From Neobacillus mesonae (GTDB taxonomy: Bacteria > Bacillota > Bacilli > Bacillales > Cytobacillaceae), in NCBI RefSeq assembly GCF_001636315.1, contig NZ_KV440949.1:460203-524202 (forward strand): a DNA stretch of 64,000 nucleotides, given 5' to 3'. A program made the translations under genes and the position numbers. How positions within the stretch are numbered: the stretch's first letter is position 1; every line of letters starts with the position of its first letter. The notes under the pieces are model-generated. The model was not told where the DNA came from and made no database searches. It saw only the letters and a program-made list of their open reading frames with translations. Below, one piece after another: positions 1-8,159 of the stretch.

Positions 1-531
1 TCTCATGTACTTTATGAATTAATGACGCATCCGGATGTCTTCCCTTTTGTACGTCAAAAGGCAGCTTCTTACGATGAATTTTTATTTATGACTAAGCAGA
101 CCATTGAAGCTGAAGAACGCGGGGAACTCATCTCCCGCACCATTCTTGATGAATGGGGTTCGCCAATCGGCACCATCAGCTTGTTTGATATTGAAAACGG
201 GGCGGGATTTCTAGGTACCTGGCTCGGTAAACCATACCACGGGAAGGGCTATAACAACATTGCGAAGGGTGCCTTTTTCCAAGAGCTCTTTTATGAAATA
301 GGTATTGAGACAGTTTTTATGCGGATTCGCAAGGTCAATATCCGCTCCAGAAAAGCCGCAGAAAAACTTCCTTATGTGGTAAATGCAAATGAAACGCGTC
401 GAGCTATTTATCAACAATTAAATTCCGCTGGAGACATTTACGATTTGTACGAAATTCCCAAGGATTTGTATACATTTCATTTACTTCGAAACGGTTCTGT
501 ACAATCCGATTCTCAATTACTGGAAGCATAA
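1..531 (+). CDS. GNAT family N-acetyltransferase (5' truncated by window edge)
   Basis: The frame is open from base 1 and the codons before the first ATG at 22 (SHVLYEL) read as coding, so the true start probably lies upstream of the window. The visible part has GNAT features: GTISLFDI strand, then GTWLGKPYHGKGYNNIA, which resembles the acetyl-CoA pyrophosphate loop, then a VNIRSRKAAEKL segment typical of the C-terminal half of the fold. Such enzymes move an acetyl group from acetyl-CoA to a small molecule or protein amine; the substrate cannot be read. A strong terminator follows at once. Confidence 0.8.
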   Translation, partial: SHVLYELMTHPDVFPFVRQKAASYDEFLFMTKQTIEAEERGELISRTILDEWGSPIGTISLFDIENGAGFLGTWLGKPYHGKGYNNIAKGAFFQELFYEIGIETVFMRIRKVNIRSRKAAEKLPYVVNANETRRAIYQQLNSAGDIYDLYEIPKDLYTFHLLRNGSVQSDSQLLEA

Positions 532-562
532 AAAGCAATCGGCTAATCCGATTGCTTTTTTT
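532..562 (+). terminator. intrinsic terminator of the acetyltransferase gene
   Basis: An 11-bp perfect stem (AAAGCAATCGG with CCGATTGCTTT) is followed by a run of T on the plus strand, directly after the stop codon. Confidence 0.85.
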
Positions 563-571
563 AAATACTAT

Positions 572-730
572 TTATTCAATAACGCTTTGCTCAATCCCGC
601 CATCTAATTCACTCATACCCATCTGGAGCAAAAATTCCTCTAATTCCTCATTTGTTAATGTTTCGAAACGGCCATCTTGATAAAGGACTTGAGTTTGATT
701 AGGATTAATTCGGTTTAAATTAAAACTCAT
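572..730 (-). CDS. small acidic hypothetical protein, 52 aa
   Basis: A 52-codon ORF preceded by AAAGGAGC five bases before the ATG. The protein starts MSFNLNRINPNQTQ and has an acidic C-terminal half (TNEELEEFLLQMGMSELDG). There is no signal peptide or membrane segment. I do not recognise the family. The strong ribosome site, the use of the whole gap and the tidy stop before the convergent terminator support real coding. Confidence 0.6.
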   Translation of the reverse strand: MSFNLNRINPNQTQVLYQDGRFETLTNEELEEFLLQMGMSELDGGIEQSVIE

Positions 731-830
731 TTCTCTTTGCTCCTTTCATTGAAGATATCATTATTATCCTCAAACGAAAGAAGTTTCATACAAGAAAATC
801 AAATTGTTCAAAAAATTGTAAAAAGGCTTG

Positions 831-1610
831 CTACTGTTTATATACCTTTCCTAATACATCCATACCGCCTGTTACAGGAATAATACTGCCAGTAATGAAA
901 TCAGATTGCTCATCTACCAGAAAGCCGATTACCCGAGCTATGTCTTCTCCAGTACCCTCCCTTTCATTTTGGTTTCTTCCAGTAAAGGTCGCTCTTGATT
1001 CTTGAATGTTTCTTTCCTTCCATTCATTTGTAATATCTCCTGGGGAAACCATATTAGCAGTGATTCCATATTCCGCTTCTTCAATTGCGATGGTTCTGGT
1101 CAGGGAAGCGAGTCCTGTCTTTGCTGCGGCGAATGCGGAACGATACACCCAGCCTGGTGCTGATTCTACCCGATCAAACCCCATGGTAATAATTCTTCCC
1201 CAATTTTGCTTGCGCATGACAGGGATCACCAGCTTTGATAAATAAAACACGGACGTTAAATTTCCATTCAACAAATAATTCCACTCCTCAAAGGAGTAGT
1301 CAGTCATTTTTTTTCTTTCATGTATATAAGGACCGGCATTATGAATTAAGACATCCACTGATTCGAAGGATGAAAGTGTTTCTTCCACAATCCGCTCACA
1401 TTCCTCCTGACGGGCAATATCACCTTGAACAGCAATACTGCGAATGCCATAGCATTCCTCTACGTACTGAGCTAATGAAACAGCTTCGGATTCACTATTA
1501 CGATAATTAATAGCGATTTGATACCCCTTCTCCGCCAGATGAATCACGGTCTTTTTCCCTATACCAGCTGCCCCCCCCGTAATCAAAGCAGTTTTTTTAT
1601 TCACAAACAT
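831..1610 (-). CDS. SDR family oxidoreductase with degenerate catalytic motif
   Basis: A 259-aa classical-length short-chain dehydrogenase. The N-terminal nucleotide loop is intact (TGGAAGIG, residues about 11-18), NAG is present (IHNAGP), and the C-terminal PGD-I-T segment is typical. The YxxxK motif reads SAFAAAK: the catalytic Tyr is Phe while the Lys is kept. The Ser normally about 13 residues before that Tyr is also missing (region ITMGFDRVESAPGW). As I recall, B. subtilis YtkK is of this type. It binds a dinucleotide but may not act as a normal reductase. Start ATG has GAGGGGTA upstream. Confidence 0.8.
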   Translation of the reverse strand: MFVNKKTALITGGAAGIGKKTVIHLAEKGYQIAINYRNSESEAVSLAQYVEECYGIRSIAVQGDIARQEECERIVEETLSSFESVDVLIHNAGPYIHERKKMTDYSFEEWNYLLNGNLTSVFYLSKLVIPVMRKQNWGRIITMGFDRVESAPGWVYRSAFAAAKTGLASLTRTIAIEEAEYGITANMVSPGDITNEWKERNIQESRATFTGRNQNEREGTGEDIARVIGFLVDEQSDFITGSIIPVTGGMDVLGKVYKQ

Positions 1611-1693
1611 TACCCCTCTAAGTGTAAAATTTTCCTCTTTATTTCATGTTAAAAAGAATTCTTCATATATGCAAATATTTTGGTGTCAAATTT

Positions 1694-1706
1694 GGTGTCA
1701 GGCACC
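1694..1706. repeat. GGTGTCAGGCACC dispersed palindromic repeat, single arm
   Basis: One copy of the 13-base unit, with the partial copy TGGTGTCA 13 bases upstream (1681-1688). The same unit occurs as paired inverted copies at 10733-10785 and 24915-24954. Confidence 0.8.
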
Positions 1707-1760
1707 ATGTGAAAAATTCACATTCTTTTGCTTACCGCTTGTTTGGATAAAGATTTAATA

Positions 1761-1788
1761 ACGAATGGGCTTTGAATTGCATAGGATG
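1761..1788 (+). promoter_or_regulatory. candidate sigma-K promoter of the spore cluster
   Basis: AC at 1761, 17 bases, then CATAGGATG. The sigma-K consensus is AC-N16/17-CATAnnnTA, so this matches except for the last base. It precedes GerPA-like genes, a family known to be sigma-K controlled. Inferred, not certain. Confidence 0.4.
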
Positions 1789-1815
1789 TGATATCAAAGA
1801 AAAGGATGTGACAGC

Positions 1816-2058
1816 ATGCAGACTGTTATCAATATTTTTAGCTTTAAAATTAACAGTGTTTCTACTAATGGGTCTGTCAACATCGGAGAAGCACTTCATA
1901 ATGCACATACCGCTAATTCAAAATCACAAGGTAAAAATACTTCTTATGGAGATTATGCACCGCCGAATGCGGCGATGGAAAATGTCTTCATTGATCCGGA
2001 TGTCAATGATATGGGAGATATAGCGAATCCGTCAAATGTTTATTCCAATCCCATATAA
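1816..2058 (+). CDS. GerPA/GerPF-like spore germination protein 1
   Basis: An 80-aa protein with the GerPA/GerPF family pattern: short hydrophobic N-terminus (INIFSFKINSV), the VNIGE motif, an asparagine-rich middle and an FIDPDVNDMGD tail resembling the D-P-D-x-N-D end of GerPF. GerP proteins are needed for nutrient passage through the spore coat. GGATGTGACAGC lies before the ATG. First gene of a plus-strand cluster with a close paralogue 25 bases downstream. Distant from canonical GerPF, so a paralogue rather than the gerP operon member. Confidence 0.65.
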   Translation: MQTVINIFSFKINSVSTNGSVNIGEALHNAHTANSKSQGKNTSYGDYAPPNAAMENVFIDPDVNDMGDIANPSNVYSNPI

Positions 2059-2082
2059 CATATAAAGGACTGAAAAAATAAC

Positions 2083-2325
2083 ATGCCCTTTCAAATTAAT
2101 ATTTTTAATATCAAAACAAACGCCATTAATAATAACGGAAATATCGATTTCGGCCCCATCATACAAAACTCACATACATCAAATACAAAACTAATTGGTA
2201 CGAACATGGCTTTTGGAGACCTATCCCCAGCAACTTCCGGTCATATTAATAATTATGTTGATTTTGATGTAAGCGAGTTAGACCAAATTGCCAACCCTTC
2301 TTTACCGAATTTAAATCAAATTTAA
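2083..2325 (+). CDS. GerPA/GerPF-like spore germination protein 2
   Basis: 80 aa, alignable end to end with the preceding gene product: INIFNIKTNAI, NIDFGP in place of VNIGE, NSHTSNTK, then DFDVSELDQIANPS. This points to tandem duplication. The VNIGE motif has diverged. Predicted small soluble spore-layer protein; same likely transcript as its neighbour. Confidence 0.6.
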   Translation: MPFQINIFNIKTNAINNNGNIDFGPIIQNSHTSNTKLIGTNMAFGDLSPATSGHINNYVDFDVSELDQIANPSLPNLNQI

Positions 2326-2352
2326 CTTCTCTGTTCGAAAGGATGAAAAAGA

Positions 2353-2826
2353 ATGTTCCCATGGAATATATTCCCTTTTAATAAAGATATGAAAGATACA
2401 ATGCAAAAAATGAAGCCAGGGGAAATTGATAAATATGTTCAAGATATCATTTCTAAAGCGCTGCCTGATAATATGAGAGGAATGATGAACCCGCAAGAGA
2501 TGTTTAATGGTTTTCAATCCTCCACTCAGCAGCAGGCAGCAACTGGCAGTTTAAACTCTACTGCCTATGAGACACATGATTATGTCTTCGTTAGAATCCC
2601 AATTAAAGATGAAGAATGGTTAAAGAAACTTAGGCTTTACCACACATCTAATCAATTAATCCTAGAACATATACCAGAAAAAGATGATAAACATACGATT
2701 ACCTTGCCTGCCATTGTTAAGAAGAAGGGAGCTGCCGCAAACTATAAAGACGGTATTCTTGAAGTGAAGATCCCTAAAAATATTGATATGCAGTTCTCGC
2801 AAATTGATGTAACCGAAATCATGTAA
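2353..2826 (+). CDS. Hsp20/alpha-crystallin-type protein, probable spore coat (CotP-like)
   Basis: 157 aa. The C-terminal ~90 residues fit the alpha-crystallin sandwich: a YVFVRIPIKDEEWLKKLRLY strand pair, LILEHIPE, and YKDGILEVKIPK, where the GILEV(K)IPK strand is the hallmark. The N-terminus is Met-rich (MKDTMQKMKPGE). B. subtilis spore coat proteins CotP and CotM are Hsp20 relatives, and the GerPA-like neighbours suggest the same setting. GAAAGGATGA precedes the ATG. The Hsp20 fold is clear; the coat role is inferred. Confidence 0.7.
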   Translation: MFPWNIFPFNKDMKDTMQKMKPGEIDKYVQDIISKALPDNMRGMMNPQEMFNGFQSSTQQQAATGSLNSTAYETHDYVFVRIPIKDEEWLKKLRLYHTSNQLILEHIPEKDDKHTITLPAIVKKKGAAANYKDGILEVKIPKNIDMQFSQIDVTEIM

Positions 2827-2900
2827 CAAGACTATTTTTTTGCATGTTTTGCCTTCCCTTTAATAAGATGAAGTAATGGTTCATGCAGGGAGTGATAAAT

Positions 2901-3371
2901 ATGGAGATTGATAAGTTAAAAAAGTGGATGGATGCTGCGCAAAGTTTTCAAACGGAGGCATTTTGGAATACCATATTCGACAACCCCAAAAAGAATTCAT
3001 CCTCTACTTTAAACGTTAACCCCTTTATGGCTGCTGACTTTTTTCCAAAATGCGATTTATACGAATTTGGCCATGAATTAATAGCCGAAATTGAGCTCCC
3101 GGGATTAAACAAGGAACAATTTAAGCTCTCCATTCAGGAACAAATGATTACCATTTCCGGAGAATTAAAATCGTTCAAGCAAAAGCGCAAATATTTTCTA
3201 AAAGAACGGGCAAGCCGATCCTTTAAAAAGGAAATAGCACTTCCCTACCCTATTATTATCGAAAAAGTAAAAAATGAAATTCATAATGGAATTCTAATGA
3301 TTACCATGCCTATAAACCAGGATGAGATCGAAACCATTCCAATCAACTTTAATCACAATCCATCTGAATAG
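2901..3371 (+). CDS. Hsp20/alpha-crystallin-type protein 2
   Basis: 156 aa from ATG 2901, chosen because GGGAGTGA sits 7 bases before it; the in-frame ATG at 2883 lies before that ribosome site. The crystallin domain is more canonical than in the upstream gene: DLYEFGHELIAEIELPGLNK, ISGELKS, then RSFKKEIALP and GILMITMP. Likely a chaperone-like spore or stress protein, probably in the same cluster although 75 bases separate the genes. Confidence 0.75.
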   Translation: MEIDKLKKWMDAAQSFQTEAFWNTIFDNPKKNSSSTLNVNPFMAADFFPKCDLYEFGHELIAEIELPGLNKEQFKLSIQEQMITISGELKSFKQKRKYFLKERASRSFKKEIALPYPIIIEKVKNEIHNGILMITMPINQDEIETIPINFNHNPSE

Positions 3372-3383
3372 GGGAAAATTAAA

Positions 3384-3590
3384 ATGAAGATTGGAAAATT
3401 GATTATTAACAACGGAGGTATGGCCATTAACTTTGGAGAGCTTGGAATTAAAGAGTTAACCGGATCAATTAATATCGGAACTACCTATGAAGGCGAGTGT
3501 TCTGAAAAAATAAAGGCTAAAATCAAAGAAAAATTAGCGGGCAAAATTAAGGATCCCTCCCCCTTCGGAAAGAGCTGTAGGACAGAATAA
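3384..3590 (+). CDS. small hypothetical protein of the spore cluster, 68 aa
   Basis: Starts MKIGKLIINNGG. The N-terminal half alternates hydrophobic and polar residues with SINIGTTYEGE, loosely echoing the VNIGE motif of the GerPA-like genes upstream. The C-terminal half is Lys-rich (KIKAKIKEKLAGKIK). It lies 12 bases after the Hsp20 gene, so it is co-transcribed. No family recognised with confidence. Confidence 0.55.
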   Translation: MKIGKLIINNGGMAINFGELGIKELTGSINIGTTYEGECSEKIKAKIKEKLAGKIKDPSPFGKSCRTE

Positions 3591-3703
3591 ACCTGTCCTA
3601 TTTTTATTTATAAAAGGAGACTAAACTGCACAAATCAAATGTTACATATTTCCTCTCCTGTTTGTAAAAAATAGTCTTAACCGTTATTTGAAAGGAGATA
3701 AAT

Positions 3704-3955
3704 ATGTCTATGTCTACTCCCTATCGTTGTCCTAATTGCAAAACGAACCGAAGCCGTTTCAATATGATTCAACAGGTTTCGCATTCCGTAAAACTCGATC
3801 CGCAAACCGGGGACGTCATTAAAGAATATAATTTAACCGAATTGGAACCTTTCCATCACCCTTATACAGGGCCCGAGTTTCGAATTCAATGCGGAACATG
3901 TGGTTTAATAGAAGATGAACGCACCTTTATTAAATTTGGGGAACAGCCCATATGA
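3704..3955 (+). CDS. zinc-ribbon protein, 83 aa, unknown role
   Basis: Two CxxC knuckles ([12 protein letters not shown] near the N-terminus and [10 protein letters not shown] near the C-terminus) should bind one zinc. Between them is a 45-residue polar stretch. GAAAGGAGATAAAT gives a strong ribosome site. Convergent with the next gene through a shared terminator. No specific function can be assigned; nucleic-acid or protein binding is typical for such ribbons. Confidence 0.65.
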   Translation: MSMSTPYRCPNCKTNRSRFNMIQQVSHSVKLDPQTGDVIKEYNLTELEPFHHPYTGPEFRIQCGTCGLIEDERTFIKFGEQPI

Positions 3956-3961
3956 TGTTAA

Positions 3962-4000
3962 AACACCTTTATTAATGAGCTTATCACTAATAAAGGTGTT
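3962..4000. terminator. bidirectional terminator
   Basis: A 13-bp perfect stem (AACACCTTTATTA and TAATAAAGGTGTT) lies between convergent genes. Confidence 0.75.
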
Positions 4001-4823
4001 ATTGTTGTACCAAGTAATTTTCTTGTAAAAAATGAAGCGAATCGATTTTCCATGCATCCTGCGGCGAAAAACGCACTAAATGCAAATCTCCGCGAAAGAG
4101 ATGCTTTCCGGTCTTATTAAACCACTCCACATCAATTGGAACATCCAAGCTAATTTCCTGTGTTAAATCTTCAGGCGGCAAATACTCCAATCGAGCTAAA
4201 TTGATATATTCAAGCTCAGGCATAATCTTCTTCCAGTTTACCTTTTGCAGTGAAATTTTAGAGACAATTGGCTCATCCTGCTGCTTAATCGCGGTAAAAT
4301 AAGCATAAATCACATCATATGGGTTTGCCTTTGCCAAATATTCATTCAGTTTACCAGCAGCTTTTAATATCATGAGCTTATGTGATAAATCCATTGAATT
4401 CGTTCGATGTGTCGTACTGCCATAAAAATGAATACAGAAATGGCCTGGAAAATTATTTTGAAGTGCCCCCGCACCATGGGGCATTCCATGCATCGATGCA
4501 GCAATCCAATGATCTTTGTGAATCACAATAATAGCCCTTCGTTTCCAGCTCCATTTTCCGCCATATATTTTTTTCATAATGCTGGTATCTTTTACAGTGA
4601 GGGGCTGTACATCGGCATGATTGCTTCCGGCACGTCTTTGCACCTTAAATTTCTTCCCAGTTTCAATATCTAATACTGTAAATTTTGTATATTTTGGCAC
4701 AATATGATTAACTTCTTTCCAATCAGGCATTGTGACCTTATAACTGATGGCAGCCTCTGCCTCTGTCTTTTGCCCGCCAAGGAGAAAAAAAAGTATAAAA
4801 AGAATGACTGCCGCTTTTCTCAT
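3999..4823 (-). CDS. secreted protein of unknown function with His/Cys motif
   Basis: 274 aa with a Sec signal peptide (MRKAAVILFILFFLLGG, cleavage around residue 22-25). The central core holds HGMPHGAGAL, then NNFPGHFCIHFYGSTTH, with conserved-looking His, Cys, Ser and Thr residues. The spacing is reminiscent of, but not identical to, the SHGC catalytic signature of L,D-transpeptidases. An N-terminal segment (YTKFTVLDIETGKKFKVQRR) also resembles the start of such a domain. Envelope role plausible; catalytic identity unproven. Monocistronic. Confidence 0.55.
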   Translation of the reverse strand: MRKAAVILFILFFLLGGQKTEAEAAISYKVTMPDWKEVNHIVPKYTKFTVLDIETGKKFKVQRRAGSNHADVQPLTVKDTSIMKKIYGGKWSWKRRAIIVIHKDHWIAASMHGMPHGAGALQNNFPGHFCIHFYGSTTHRTNSMDLSHKLMILKAAGKLNEYLAKANPYDVIYAYFTAIKQQDEPIVSKISLQKVNWKKIMPELEYINLARLEYLPPEDLTQEISLDVPIDVEWFNKTGKHLFRGDLHLVRFSPQDAWKIDSLHFLQENYLVQQ

Positions 4824-4907
4824 TAGCTTCCTCCATTCATTTTAATTCTCACATTTAAAGAATTACCTGAAGGGGCAGTTATCATTCATTTTTTTACTGG
4901 GATAAAA

Positions 4908-4939
4908 GAAAAAGCGGATGGATCACCAACCGCTTTTTC
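4908..4939 (-). terminator. terminator of ctpA
   Basis: AAAGCGG and CCGCTTT arms; on the minus strand CCGCTTTTTCTTTT follows. Confidence 0.7.
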
Positions 4940-4979
4940 TTCTTATTAAATCATTCCCAGTAACAGGTGTCGCTCAAAG

Positions 4980-6476
4980 TTATTTGATATTTCCTTTCAA
5001 AACTTCTACAGCCTTATTTAACTGGGTATCATTTTTTTCAATTTTCTCCCTTAATAGCTCCATAAGCTTGATGGTAGAGTCGCCTTTTAACACACCATCA
5101 GCTTTTAAATTATTGGCCTTTTGGAAGGCGATGACCGCTTCTTTCGTTTTTTCATCGAAGAAACCATCAACACGTCCCGGTTTATAGCCAAGCGCCTTTA
5201 ACATTTTCTGTGCTGTCTGTACTTCCGTCGAAGCATTAGACTTAGTTAATGCCTTATCCGGATCAATAATGGACAGCGTCGCATATTCTGGCAGCGCCAC
5301 CGAAAAATCCGGTTCTATACCTTTTTTATGAATCCAGTTGCCATCTGGTGTGAGCCATTTGGCAATAGTATATTTAATATTTGATCCATCTTTAAAGTCG
5401 GTTGTTGTTTGAACCGTTCCTTTCCCAAAGGACTTTTCTCCAACGAGAGGGACTCCAGCCGATTCCTTCACTGCCGCAGCAAGGATTTCAGATGCGCTGG
5501 CACTTCCCTTATCAATCAATACGACCAATGGAAGATCGGGATTACCTGCATTTTGTGAAGGGATTTCCGTGATTTTTCCATCTCGGTCTTCCTCTTTTAC
5601 AATGACCTTCCCTTTTGGAACGAACATGCTCGAGATGCTGACTGCCTGGTCTAATAAACCTCCAGGGTTTTGCCTTAAATCCAACACGAGGCCTTTCATT
5701 CCTTTTTTCTGCAGGTCATTTAAGGTTGTCACAAGCTCCTTAGATGTGTTACTAGAGAAGCTGGTAATTTGAACCTTCGCAATTTCTTTGTCGACCATTT
5801 CTCCATAAACGGTTTCAATAGGAATTTCATCACGAATGATTGGAACCGTAATTGGATTATCCTGTCCAGGACGTTTAATCGAAAGCTCCACTTTTGTTCC
5901 TTTTTTTCCGCGTATCATCATGACTGCCTGGGTCGAACTTTTCCCTTGAAGACTTTGTCCGTCAACTGATAAAACAACATCATTTGGTTTTAAGCCAGCC
6001 TTTTCAGCAGGCGATCCTTTAATCGGTGACACAATCACAATATGGCCATCTTTTTCCTGAATTTCCGCCCCTATTCCCTCAAAGGAAGAAGAAATGGTAT
6101 TATGGAAACTTTTTGCCTCTTCTTGGCTCATATAATCGGAATAAGGGTCATCAAGCGCCTCAACCATACCATTGATTGCGCCATTAATCAGCTTCTGATC
6201 ATCTGTTTTTGTATAATACTTACCTTTTAAAGTATCAAACGTATCATATAGCTTATTAAATTCTGACCGTTCATTGCCGACGGTTACAACCTTTTCTCCC
6301 CCAAACGAAAGGGCAACAGCCGTAATCCCTGCCGATAAAAAAACAATTAAAAATAGCAGCATAATAAAGTGGAATTTTTTCAAATGAATGTAGCTGGATT
6401 TATTTTCAACAGCGTGATCTTGTTCAACTTTTTCTTGTTCGTTTTTCTCTTCTTCCAAAGCCTTCACCACTTTCAT
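4980..6476 (-). CDS. ctpA: S41 carboxyl-terminal processing protease (CtpA/CtpB type)
   Basis: About 498 aa: a cytosolic charged N-terminus, one membrane anchor (residues about 38-58), a PDZ domain (about 135-205), the S41 protease core with the KGSASASE motif (nucleophile near Ser328) and general-base Lys in SFGKGTVQT (near 353), then a peptidoglycan-binding domain (about 428-480). It cleaves proteins from unstructured C-termini outside the membrane. The position before deoD matches the ctpA place in B. subtilis. The start is unclear: TTG 6479, ATG 6476 and TTG 6458 (after GTGGTGAAGG) are all possible. Confidence 0.88.
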   Translation of the reverse strand: MKVVKALEEEKNEQEKVEQDHAVENKSSYIHLKKFHFIMLLFLIVFLSAGITAVALSFGGEKVVTVGNERSEFNKLYDTFDTLKGKYYTKTDDQKLINGAINGMVEALDDPYSDYMSQEEAKSFHNTISSSFEGIGAEIQEKDGHIVIVSPIKGSPAEKAGLKPNDVVLSVDGQSLQGKSSTQAVMMIRGKKGTKVELSIKRPGQDNPITVPIIRDEIPIETVYGEMVDKEIAKVQITSFSSNTSKELVTTLNDLQKKGMKGLVLDLRQNPGGLLDQAVSISSMFVPKGKVIVKEEDRDGKITEIPSQNAGNPDLPLVVLIDKGSASASEILAAAVKESAGVPLVGEKSFGKGTVQTTTDFKDGSNIKYTIAKWLTPDGNWIHKKGIEPDFSVALPEYATLSIIDPDKALTKSNASTEVQTAQKMLKALGYKPGRVDGFFDEKTKEAVIAFQKANNLKADGVLKGDSTIKLMELLREKIEKNDTQLNKAVEVLKGNIK

Positions 6477-6603
6477 CAACCCAAAAATAATTACTCTAAT
6501 GTAATACAGCTGAAGCTATGTATAATTCTCCAATAAAAAAAGAATCCTTAGAGATTAGAATAACATCTTTTTAATTAAATTAACAAAGAAAAAGATAGTG
6601 ATT

Positions 6604-6640
6604 GTAAAAAAAACGAAAACCTCTTCCTAATGGAAGAGGT
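6604..6640 (-). terminator. terminator of deoD
   Basis: A 9-bp stem ACCTCTTCC/GGAAGAGGT with a T-rich tract on the minus strand. Confidence 0.8.
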
Positions 6641-6651
6641 CCAGAAGCTGT

Positions 6652-7356
6652 TTATTCCTTAATAGCTGCCTCCAGTGCTACTTCAATCATATCATTAAAG
6701 GTTAACTGTCTTTCTTCGGCTGTTGTTTCTTCACCAGTTAAAATATGATCACTGACAGTGAGAACTGACAATGCTTTGCGGCCAAATTTAGCTGCTAGTG
6801 TATAAAGTGCTGAAGTCTCCATCTCAAGCGCTAGAATTTGATATTTTGCCCATTTTTCAAGCTCCGCGTTATCATTATAGAAAGAATCTGCTGTGAACAC
6901 GCTTCCTACTTTTAAATTTAACCCTTTTTCGATTCCAGCATCATAGGCATTCTTTAATAGTTCAAAGTTTGCTGTTGGGGCAAAGTCAACATGTCCAAAA
7001 TTAAGGCGGTTCATATTCGAATCAGTCGAGCTGGTCATCGCCAAAATAACATCGCGTACCTTAACATCTTTTTGGATGGCTCCGCAGGTACCCACACGAA
7101 TTAACATTTGTGCGTTGTAGCTCTGCATTAATTCATGAATATAGATAGAAATGGACGGAACTCCCATTCCTGTTCCTTGTACGGAAATTCTTTTGCCCTT
7201 GTATGTCCCTGTGAAACCGAACATATTTCGTACTTCGTTATAGCAAACTGCCCCTTCTAGGAAATTCTCGGCAATATATTTAGCTCGAAGCGGGTCGCCG
7301 GGAAGCAATACCGTTTCAGCGATTTCATTTTCTTTTGCAGCAATATGTATACTCAT
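6652..7356 (-). CDS. deoD: purine-nucleoside phosphorylase DeoD
   Basis: 234 aa, the normal length of hexameric bacterial PNP. The [14 protein letters not shown] phosphate loop, the [12 protein letters not shown] and RVGTCGAIQ segments and the [11 protein letters not shown] purine/ribose-binding motif are intact. Enzyme of purine salvage: nucleoside plus phosphate gives base plus ribose-1-phosphate. GGAGGGATTCAA lies directly before the ATG. Its place after ctpA and before yodL matches B. subtilis. Confidence 0.96.
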   Translation of the reverse strand: MSIHIAAKENEIAETVLLPGDPLRAKYIAENFLEGAVCYNEVRNMFGFTGTYKGKRISVQGTGMGVPSISIYIHELMQSYNAQMLIRVGTCGAIQKDVKVRDVILAMTSSTDSNMNRLNFGHVDFAPTANFELLKNAYDAGIEKGLNLKVGSVFTADSFYNDNAELEKWAKYQILALEMETSALYTLAAKFGRKALSVLTVSDHILTGEETTAEERQLTFNDMIEVALEAAIKE

Positions 7357-7528
7357 TTGAATCCCTCCAATACTTGTCCTTATTATGTACCATAGTCAAT
7401 ATATCATAAACGAATTTCAATGAAAAACCAAAACGAAGAAAATGACATGAAATTTTTAAATTGTGGGAAGCTAATCTTGATTTACAATCAAATACATTGC
7501 TGATGGTGATGTAACGGGAGGAATGGAA

Positions 7529-7657
7529 ATGGGAAAAAAGCATCGTGCAAGAATTAACTCACCGAAGAAAAATAATCATATTCCTGCTGAAGCGATTGTC
7601 GCGGAACACGAGGCACATGCAAAAGAACATCAGGCAACCGGCGGAAGAAAGCGATAA
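7529..7657 (+). CDS. small basic hypothetical protein, 42 aa
   Basis: ATG 7529 has GGGAGG 7 bases upstream; the ATG at 7523 is too close to it. The product starts MGKKHRARINSPKKNN, continues with an EAIVAEHEAHAKEH helix and ends GGRKR. Highly charged, His-rich, no membrane segment. It stands alone between deoD and yodL, opposite to both, with a good terminator. Family not recognised; size and charge would fit a small spore-core protein, but that is a guess. Confidence 0.6.
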   Translation: MGKKHRARINSPKKNNHIPAEAIVAEHEAHAKEHQATGGRKR

Positions 7658-7676
7658 TTTGTTTAATAAAAAATAA

Positions 7677-7709
7677 ACCTAAGGACCTCATGATTCCTTA
7701 GGTTTTTAT
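7677..7709. terminator. bidirectional terminator
   Basis: A 10-bp perfect stem (AACCTAAGGA/TCCTTAGGTT) with T tracts on both sides serves the convergent 42-aa gene and yodL. Confidence 0.85.
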
Positions 7710-7718
7710 TGTTCAAAA

Positions 7719-8027
7719 TTACAGCAATGTAATGCGGTTAATAGGAACCCAGCCGCCTGGTTTTAATTGGTAATAATATTGTCCGCCACGACCTTCATCA
7801 ATTAATATGATATCACCAGTCGATAAAAATCTTCCTTTATAATTGGCTGGGATTCTATCAGTTACGTTAAAACGGCTAAAGGTTTCTTCCAAACAATGTT
7901 TACGGCTGTCGGCCGGTATATTTATTCGATAGACTTGTTGATGACCTTTTTTCTCACGCTGTCTTGGTGTTTGAAAGATGGTCACATCATACTGCATATT
8001 GCCTCTTCTTGTTAATGCCTTGATCAT
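7719..8027 (-). CDS. yodL: YodL-family protein
   Basis: About 102 aa with the YodL-like core: YDVTIFQTPRQREKKG, CLEETFSRFNVTDRIP, YKGRFLSTGDIILID and a YYYQLKPGGWVPINR end. Soluble, function unknown; yodL with yisK has been linked to cell shape in B. subtilis. ATG 8027 has AGAGGGATATTG before it; ATG 7997 (MQYDV, after AAGAAGAGG) is an alternative. Gene order supports the name. Confidence 0.85.
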   Translation of the reverse strand: MIKALTRRGNMQYDVTIFQTPRQREKKGHQQVYRINIPADSRKHCLEETFSRFNVTDRIPANYKGRFLSTGDIILIDEGRGGQYYYQLKPGGWVPINRITLL

Positions 8028-8159
8028 CAATATCCCTCTGAATTAATAGAATTTTTAGTCTTATCTATTAATTAGAGATGGATGTTGTCAAATCCTTCGA
8101 CGAAAAAACACTAATTTTGTCGATTATATGATATCTCCCTTTACCTTCATTGTTTTTGG

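Noticed and set aside
1772..2023. 83-aa ORF overlapping the first GerPA-like gene
   Set aside because: Different frame without ribosome site; the 1816 frame gives a family match and a paralogue follows.
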